The notes beneath the pieces were generated by a model. The model was not told the origin of the DNA and ran no database searches. It saw nothing but the letters and a program-made list of their open reading frames with translations. A stretch of DNA of 64,000 bases from Arenicola marina (lineage: Eukaryota > Annelida > Polychaeta > Arenicolidae). Position numbers and translations under genes: made by a program. Location: contig OZ025255.1 in the NCBI GenBank assembly GCA_964019135.1, positions 7,316,001-7,380,000 of the forward strand. Direction: 5' to 3'. Positions 56,720 through 64,000 of the stretch are shown here, one piece after another (positions within the stretch are counted from its first letter, which is position 1; every line of letters begins with the position of its first letter).

Positions 56720-56889
56720 TGACGATTCCGCAGTACTTGAACCCTGAAAGTGAGTAATCATGCGAGTGTATTGATCAATCGCAGCTGCTACAAATTCTTG
56801 TAAGCTGACGATTCCGCAGTACTTGAAACCTGAAAGTGAGTAATCATGCGAGTGTATTGATCAATCGCAGCTGCTACAAATTCTTGTAA
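56720..56889. repeat. 85-bp tandem duplication, copy B
   Basis: Counterpart of 32338-32507. Confidence 0.85.
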
Positions 56890-57204
56890 GCTACTGGCGA
56901 ATGACGCTCCATTTTGGAACTCTTCAAGGATGAAGGTAATAATGTACTTTAGCAGACGACAACTGTCTGTCACACTCAGCTGAAGCTAGCTGAGTCTGTC
57001 GGGATGTAATAACAGAAGGAGAGGAAGAGGAAACCAAACTTGACAGAGGTTTTGTGTCTTCCCCGGGTGACAGAAGTAGACAGTCAAACGGAAAGAGCTT
57101 ATAAACGTCGCCAAGTAGCGCTGAGCAGCACCTGTCGAGGTGAGCACAATGGCGGATCCAGCAATTTGTAAAGGGAGGGGTCCATGGGAAACCTGCGAAC
57201 GATG

Positions 57205-57932
57205 TGGCGGTGGGGGGGGGGGGGGGCTGAACGAGGGGGTGGGGGGCGGGGGGTACACGCCTCAGATGGCTTAAGTTTGGCATTAAAAATGGCATTCTTT
57301 CTCATTCCTCCGCGCGCATATTGCCGTTCAAACGGTACGATCAAAATCTGGCACAAGAGCATAGGCCGAATCAGGGGCGGATCTAGCGGCGGGTGGGGGC
57401 GCAGGTTAGGGGTGTTTCACTGTAAAAGTCTGGCTTCACGGCGAAGTACACCGCAAAGTGACATGTTGCAGGTGCAACCCAGTGGCAGTAACCCACCCCT
57501 TCAACCAAATGGATGTTTAAGGCGAAATTTATCAAGGACCCTTATGCCGTTTTCCCCCGCAAAATCAAGGCCATCTGATCCGTCACCCCCCCCCCCCCCA
57601 CCCCCACCGACCCTCGGCTGCTAGTTTTTAGACATCGCCCCCCCCCCCACGTTTCCAGATTAAATTCCCTGCTAGGCGCGATCTAAATCTATTTCTCGCG
57701 AATATTTCTTTTTGGGTATTATTGATGAAAAAGATATCCCCATAGAGCGGATGGTTACAAACTTCTGACCGGAGGGGGGGGGGGGGGAGGCTCTGAAAAT
57801 GTGAGTTCATAGACGGGCGGATTTTGGAGGTAAAACGCCCCGACCGAGCGAATTTCGATGGTAAAACCTCGACCGAGCGGATGGGGGAGGGGGGGGGGCT
57901 TTACCGCGGACCCCCCACCCCCCCAAACCGAG
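57205..57932. repeat. Cluster of long G and C homopolymers, copy B
   Basis: Counterpart of 32825-33549 with different tract lengths, for example a longer C run near 57586-57599. Confidence 0.85.
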
Positions 57933-59133
57933 CAATAAATTAAGTACCCCACCCCCACTCGCAGGGCCCAGCGGCAAACAGTGTACAAACAGGCGGGGTG
58001 GCACCATTTTCATTGTTCATTAGGGACGTTTAAGAAAATGGGGCGGGTGAGGACTCCTGCCCCTGTGTCAGCCCCTGCTCTCACTAATTTGTGGGTATTC
58101 GCGACATCAGGGGTATTCCCCTCCCTCGGAAATGGATGTGGAATTAACGGTTAAGGCGAGCATTCACCTTTGGAAAATGCCGGAAAAGTAGCAATTGATC
58201 CCGCTCCGACTGTCAGCTAGCCTACCTTTATTTCCGAGGGAGGCCGGGGGGGATATTTTTCATCAAAATACACTTTCAGAAATAAAATAAAATAATCCTG
58301 AAAAAAATGAACTCACAAAACCCACATTTCATATGTAAACCAACATTAGAAGAGAACGTCTGGGAATTTAGGTTAAATTTGGGCGGGTACCCCATCAACC
58401 CCCTCCATACTATTCATCACGCCGGCGGACCCCGCGGCACGAAGCCAGCGATGAATCTCTTTCAGTTACGGCCAGCACACAATTTGTACGTTAGTGCGCA
58501 CCGCTTCTCGGCAGGAGGTGCAACTGCAAACATGGTGGAGCTTGATTCGTTTTCGGTTGTTACTGCCACTGGTGCAAAGTTGTTGTTTCTCGCGCTCCAG
58601 GATGCCAACAATTCTACCGCGCAAAATTAAACGCTAATACCTTTTTCTGCAAGTTATATTGGTAAGAGAGCGCTGTACAATGTGTAGATTCACTTAAAGC
58701 GGGTGTCCAACCTAATTAAATCGCGATCTGCACCGAAAGTTTACATCTTAAAATTAAATTGGCGAGTGTTAACGCTTCGTTTCGGCCGATTGGTAAGGAG
58801 AAAAAAATTAAGGCAACCCGCCCCCATCAATGTCAAGCAGAGCGCCATTTTGCCGGGAGCAGTGACGCATATTGTGACTATTCATATAGCACCGCCTTAC
58901 GTTATAACTCGCGGAGAGAGAGATCAGGGCCGCGATTTACAGATGAACAGCGGCAGTTCCAAGCCTCGCAGTAGTGCAAGATCTTAGTGTTTCATTGCAA
59001 AATACCGTCCAAACAAATTGATATACGTCTTGCGACGATTGACTCTGCAACAATGCCATGATTGGAGTTAGAATCGCATCTATTTATATTAGCGATTATC
59101 ACGCGCTCCTGTTTTGCTCACACAATAGGCGCA

Positions 59134-59180
59134 ATTTCCGGTTTGAATAAATTAGAATATCGCCTCCTGATTGGTCAATC
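59134..59180. promoter_or_regulatory. Promoter-like cluster: ETS, CHR-like and CCAAT motifs, copy C
   Basis: Same as 15064-15110. Confidence 0.3.
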
Positions 59181-59379
59181 GCGGACACGCCTCCAAAAAG
59201 GGCTGCCGCCTGGGTAGGCGGCGAAATTGTGCCTGGCGGTCACTTCTAGATTTTATTGTGAGCTACAGATAGAACGAAAAATTCTATAATTTGGAGGATA
59301 GACAATTGGGTATTATATGAATCGGTAAAGCAGCGTTAGAGGCCAGGCTGGCGGTTCCCTTTAAGGAGGTTCCCGGCAT

Positions 59380-59400
59380 CACTGTGGCGCCATCTGGTGG
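59380..59400 (-). promoter_or_regulatory. CTCF-type core site, copy C
   Basis: Same as 15310-15330. Confidence 0.45.
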
Positions 59401-61031
59401 ACTATGCCGCTGCGATCTGGCGATAAGCTGGTACCGCCGCTCATACTCATACTTGTAAGTGAGCGAGCGAGCGAAGTTGGGCCGCGGAACCAGGCTAATC
59501 TGCCGAATGCTCTATTGTCCGCAGGGCGTCATCGTTTATTTCTTGTTTATGTAACAAAGTCGCAAAACTGATGCGCTGTAAAGGAAATTGCTAGCCAAAC
59601 GCAAGTCCAAGCAAACTAAAGCACTTATTGGGATGTATAAATATATCTTTGAACGAACTGACAATAGAAAGAAGCCGGCAAATTACATAGCGTTGACCAC
59701 AGAGGCACCGTAAATCAGTGGGAGAGGCGGGGGGGGGGGGGGGGGAGTGGAGGGGGCGCAGGGATCCCCCACATCATCGTAGGCCTATATGCTTACACGT
59801 TTGGTTGCTTAAATGTTTTCATGTAAATTTGATAACACGAAGTATCTTATTCAATCTTGTGAGTACTTTTCGTGTCTCTAGTTCAGCGTGTTTCCCATTC
59901 CGACCCTCAGAATTACTGGCACAATTTCCATGTTCAGAGTAATTTTACGAAAAAAACAAGGTAGAAGACCCATATATTTTGTTACAGACACATTTTTATT
60001 AACTTTGTCTAAGCCGTTTGTTTTCTGTTCAATATTTCGTGTCGAAATTCCAAAATTCTCCATTGACAGCCATTATAAAATTAGATGTGACCTCCTACCT
60101 CTTCAAAGTCATTTTGACAGAAAAGTAGGCAGAAGACTGAAGAAGAATATCTTTTTTATGTTATTTTATCGTTTTGGATACACATTACAATACACATTGT
60201 TTTCGAAACTTTGTTTCCGAAACTTTGTTTCCGAAACGTTGTGCCCGAAAGCGACCAGTACACATCTAAATGTTTTTGCGACACGAAGGTCCCGAAACTT
60301 CTCTTTGATTTGTCCTACCTTTCGCCCTCTCTGTCGAGGTAAGTCCACTTACTGGATTTCTGCGACACAAAGTACCAGCATTTTTATTTAGGTCACTTCT
60401 TTGGCCAATGGACATTCGCATCAAATGGCTGACAATCCAGCCGCTGCCTGCGGAGCTGCTGTTGTTTTATGGCAAGCCAAAGTGGAATTTAATAGAGTAT
60501 TTGCACATTGGGCTATAAAGTCTCGTTCGATTAGACTTCCGGTTTACTCATTTTGGGGACAAACAAACGAAGCATGTGTTCGGAACGAGTTTAGAATCTC
60601 TGCGCACACTGGTATTCTGACTATCTGTGACGTAGGCGTCACGTGTATGTTACGCAAAGAAAGAGACTGGGAACCAGACTACCTGCGCAAAAGCCAGGCG
60701 CCGAGGGATTCTGAGCGATATGTGGGGGAACAAATTTCACTAACTCAATAAGTCAGCAGTCTTCATTATTCTTATTTTATTTTGGAGATTTTAAAGGGTC
60801 AAATGTCTTGACCTGATCATATCAACAGAACACATTGTCTTTCAGGCAGCGGCTTGTCAGGAGCACGTGAAACCAATGGCGACGCTAGTTGCTCTTTCGC
60901 GTCTTGCTCCGAAAGCGGTTCGAGAACTTGGGCGTGGCCGGTATGGTGAGCGGCTTGTCGCTCGGATGCCCTACGCCTTGTGCACGGGCGCAGGTGTGCA
61001 GGTCTGCAAACAAGTGACACGTGTATACAAT
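59401..61031. other. Unassigned stretch, copy C
   Basis: Equivalent of 15331-16962, including a poly-G tract at about 59729-59745. No gene called. Confidence 0.4.
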
Positions 61032-61281
61032 ATCGTCACTGACGTTATACAGGCAGCAACATCGTCACTAACGTTATACAGGTAGGAACATCGTCACTAA
61101 CGTTATATAGGTTGGAACATCGTCACTAACGTTATGCAGGTAGGAACATCGTCACTAACGTTATACAGGCAGCAACAGCGTCACTAACGTTATATAGGTA
61201 GGAACATCGCCACTAACGTTATACAGGTAGGAACATCGTCACTAACGTTATGCAGGTAGGAACATCGTCACTAACGTTATG
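61032..61281. repeat. 29-bp minisatellite, uninterrupted, copy C
   Basis: Same length as in copy A. It preserves the empty site of the copy B LINE. Confidence 0.93.
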
Positions 61282-62639
61282 CGTGCGCCACTAGATGAAC
61301 AAATTGATGAACCTCGGTGATTAGACGTTTGACACAGATAAATTCATCTATCTGGCCACATACTGAATATCAGATATATGTTGTTCTTCCCCGTCTTATA
61401 TATTTTGTATTATCTTCCAATTCTTCACCGTGTGTATTGTTTAACTGAGCGCGAAACTTCTGTTGGGAGTCTTGGCTGTGATTTACGCTATATAATTTCC
61501 TAATTATCTTGAGTATAGGAGGCAAATAAACAGTACATGGTATCCTGTTAGTAGCGAATACATATAGTATTATTGTACGTTTAATTGTTAACCACTGAGT
61601 CGGCATAGAGGTCAGAGTAACAGATAACGCTGGAGATACCATAAGAAAAATACTGATTATCAAATGAAATAAAACTGTTATGTGGACCATGCACAATTAG
61701 GAACGCTTTGAAGTCTCAAACTTCAGTGAGATTCCTTGAACACTGGTATATCTTTATACATCTGAAATCTTCAACAGTCGTTTTCTTGTGCCTTTAGCGC
61801 TCTACCCTGTAACTTCATTGTCAATCATAGCTGCGACTTCCACTGCGACAAATGAAACAGAATTTCAAATAACGAATTCATTTGCTGATCATATACAGCT
61901 GGCTGAAATCTGGGTGGTTATGTTGATTTTATTACATCTCACTTAATGTTGATTTACCTTTTTGATACGAAAATGGAAAAAAAATTCACTAGTTAATATA
62001 AACGCTACTAATAACTTGGAAATTGTGCGTATTGGTCGGTCCAAATGGTGATGACATCCAAGTGCCCAATAAGAATAAGCATCTTTATTATCTTTAAAAA
62101 GTGTGTCACTGATAATAATATTGTACAGTTCGCACCCTGTCACCTAAAAGCTGGGGCACGTTTCACCCTAACCCTGGTACATGCCTCTCTGACCACGCCC
62201 GTAAACGGAGCAAGGGTGAGAGCCCCTGGGTGAGACCCATGCCGCTCACCAGGCCTAACATTAGAAATCGCGGACCGGTGGCTCAAGTTGAAGGTCCTAA
62301 TAGAATAAATATGCAGTGCCTACCCGTCAAGTTGCTCCATTAGATTCTTGAAGCTTTGACTTTCGTAGGACAATCATTTCTTTGGTCGGTAGCGTATTTT
62401 TTCAGGTGTTCGCGATGCTTTGGTATAAGTAGCAGTGCCGCGACAGAGTTCTGCGGTGTCGCGGGATAGACACGTTTGACACATCACAGCCGAAACGGCG
62501 ATGTTTATTAGGTGTCTGAATTAATAAAATGAAGCAATCGTGTTTTCTGCAAGGTGTGATATATATATATATATGTAGCTTGGACTTAGTTTGGCGGGAA
62601 AGAGCTCAATATGCAACTTTAATAAATGAACCCTCTTAC
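61282..62639. other. AT-rich stretch, no gene recognised, copy C
   Basis: Equivalent of 17213-18570. Confidence 0.4.
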
Positions 62640-62739
62640 CTTGTGCGACTCCTGAGCCAGCTTGCGCCTCTGCGCCGATTGCTTGCGCATCTCCTTGGGC
62701 TTGACGGCATTGGTCCCGACAGTGAATTTTGGCTTTCTC
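62640..62739 (-). CDS. Host exon, basic segment, copy C
   Basis: Full 100-bp form as in copy A, with QSAQRRK present and both splice sites intact. Its partner exon would begin just beyond the window. Confidence 0.5.
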
Positions 62740-62827
62740 CTAGGGGTGCGAACGGAAATGGAAAAAAGAAGAAGAAATGAATTGGGTGTTCGGGGCTAAT
62801 TTTGTGCACACAAGCAAAGGGTTAAAC

Positions 62828-63110
62828 TGAGCCTAACAGGTTGTAATAAATGTATATTCAGGACGCGTTAACCAGTTTTGGTCATATCGCGTCAATCCAA
62901 TGAGAGAAGGAAATTAAGGGAGAGTGGAGCCATGTCCCCGGGGGTAACTCCCTTGCTCTTTGCAAAGAAGGACATGGGATCATTATCCTGCGACCACAAA
63001 GACATGGCCACAGCGGGGCTCGAACTATCGACCCACGTGCCGTTAGGCTCTCAGGTGGCCAAAGGAAGCAATGCGAGCGCTCTATTCCACTGAGCTACCG
63101 GGCCGGCCCC
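62828..63110 (-). mobile_element. tRNA-derived SINE, first of pair, copy C
   Basis: Counterpart of 18759-19041. Confidence 0.75.
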
Positions 63111-63297
63111 TGAGCCTAAAAGGTTGTAATAGTTGTATATTCAGGACGCTTTAACCACTTTCGGTCATATCGCGTCAATGGGAGTAGTAAGGGAGAGTGG
63201 AGCCATGTCCCCGGGGGTAATCCCCCTGCTCTTTGTGAAGAAGGACATGGGATCTTTATCCTGCTACCTGCTTCCACTGTGCTACCGGGCCGGCCCC
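63111..63297 (-). mobile_element. tRNA-derived SINE without head, copy C
   Basis: Counterpart of 19042-19228. Confidence 0.7.
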
Positions 63298-63414
63298 TGA
63301 GCCTAAAAGAAACTGCCCGGGACGATGAATGATGCATGGATGAAACAGACCCAGGCTTAGATGCTTCTTTGATCTTGCCCTAACCGCTACACCAGGGAGG
63401 CCCCGTTGGCGTGA

Positions 63415-63646
63415 GGGACCGCCTCGATAGCTCAGTGGGTTTGGAACCTGAGAGGCTAACGGCACGCGGATCGGTGGTTCGCGCCCCGCTGTGGCCAGTT
63501 CCGTGCGGTCGCAAGATAGAGATACCATGTCCTTCGCGAAAAGTAGGGGGTTACCCCCCGGGACATGGCCCCACTCTCCCTTCATTCTCCCATTGACGCG
63601 ATACGACCAAAAGTGGTTAATGCGTCGCGAATATACAATCAACCAA
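63415..63646 (+). mobile_element. tRNA-derived SINE with 12-bp target duplication, copy C
   Basis: Counterpart of 19346-19577. Confidence 0.88.
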
Positions 63647-63886
63647 CCGTTGGCGTGAACGGAAATATTGGTGTCAATGATGGGTGATATATAAAACAAA
63701 AAGCCCAAAGAAAACAACACAGATAGCTAGAGCCGTTTCCCACCAAAACAATACGAATCCACTAAACCATGAAATGACACATAACATTTTTATCTTCGGC
63801 CCGTTTGGTGTACTAAAGGGTTAAATTAGGCCAAGGAACTTCACTGAACAGTGACTGATTTAGACGAAATATCTCTCAGATTACAT

Positions 63887-63959
63887 CCCTTAAACCGGGT
63901 TTCGAACCAGGGACCCGATCTGCAGTCGAGCGTTCTACCACTCGGCCACGGCGGGTTCC
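63887..63959 (-). tRNA. tRNA-Cys-like relic, copy C
   Basis: Counterpart of 19818-19890. Confidence 0.6.
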
Positions 63960-64000
63960 ACTCAACCAGGAGTAACGGGTCTCAAAGCGACTACAATACG

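Larger units (their letters stand above)
33550..57932. repeat. Large tandem unit, copy B (24,383 bp)
   Basis: Collinear with copy A. The known net changes are +6200 bp (LINE plus target duplication), -23 bp (2-bp and 21-bp losses) and -1483 bp (28-bp array), and together they account for almost all of the 4696-bp length difference. Confidence 0.93.
57933..64000. repeat. Large tandem unit, copy C, cut by the window end
   Basis: Collinear with the first 6.07 kb of copy A. It resembles A rather than B at every indel examined: no LINE, the 21 bp present, the CT dinucleotide present. A private substitution is visible at 59709 (C, where A and B have A). Confidence 0.93.

Overview
The window is eukaryotic, almost certainly animal, intergenic or heterochromatin-like DNA. 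It has no operon structure. What can be recognised is three families of non-LTR retrotransposons (LINEs), tRNA-derived SINEs, foldback MITEs, several minisatellites and a 46-bp satellite. A few short, spliced host exons remain. One of these reads as a TPX2 (spindle assembly factor) exon. The repeat mix (CR1/L2-like, I/Nimb-like, tRNA SINEs, foldback MITEs) suits a marine invertebrate such as a deuterostome or lophotrochozoan, but I cannot name the species.

Layout. 1-4436 is a 46-bp satellite with higher-order structure. 4437-5964 is mostly unassigned single-copy sequence with one possible terminal exon. 5965-13662 is a tandem duplication of a 4600-bp AT-rich segment (second copy cut by an assembly gap) carrying two MITEs per copy and one possible small gene. 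13663-13862 is a run of 200 N. From 13863 to the end the sequence is a tandem array of one large unit: copy A 13863-33549 (19.7 kb), copy B 33550-57932 (24.4 kb) and the start of copy C (57933-64000). In the one stretch I compared closely, a 5-kb LINE, copies A and B show only two coding substitutions.

Each large unit carries, in order: a GC-rich promoter-like stretch with a CTCF-type core site; a 29-bp minisatellite; a minus-strand 100-bp exon; three SINEs; a tRNA-Cys-like relic; a second minus-strand exon that abuts a 5'-truncated LINE; an I/Nimb-type LINE on the plus strand; the plus-strand TPX2 exon; a G-rich 28-bp minisatellite; two diverged foldback elements; and homopolymer G/C tracts. 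Copy B differs from A by a 6196-bp LINE insertion, loss of 1483 bp (about 53 units) from the 28-bp array, and an in-frame 21-bp deletion in an exon.

The most notable object is that 6.2-kb LINE (36696-42891, minus strand). It is CR1/L2-like, flanked by a 4-bp target duplication, absent from copies A and C, and has both ORFs open. Its ORF1 protein joins an L1-ORF1-like RNA-binding region to a C-terminal IMPACT/UPF0029-type domain. Its ORF2 begins with a C4HC3 PHD-type finger.
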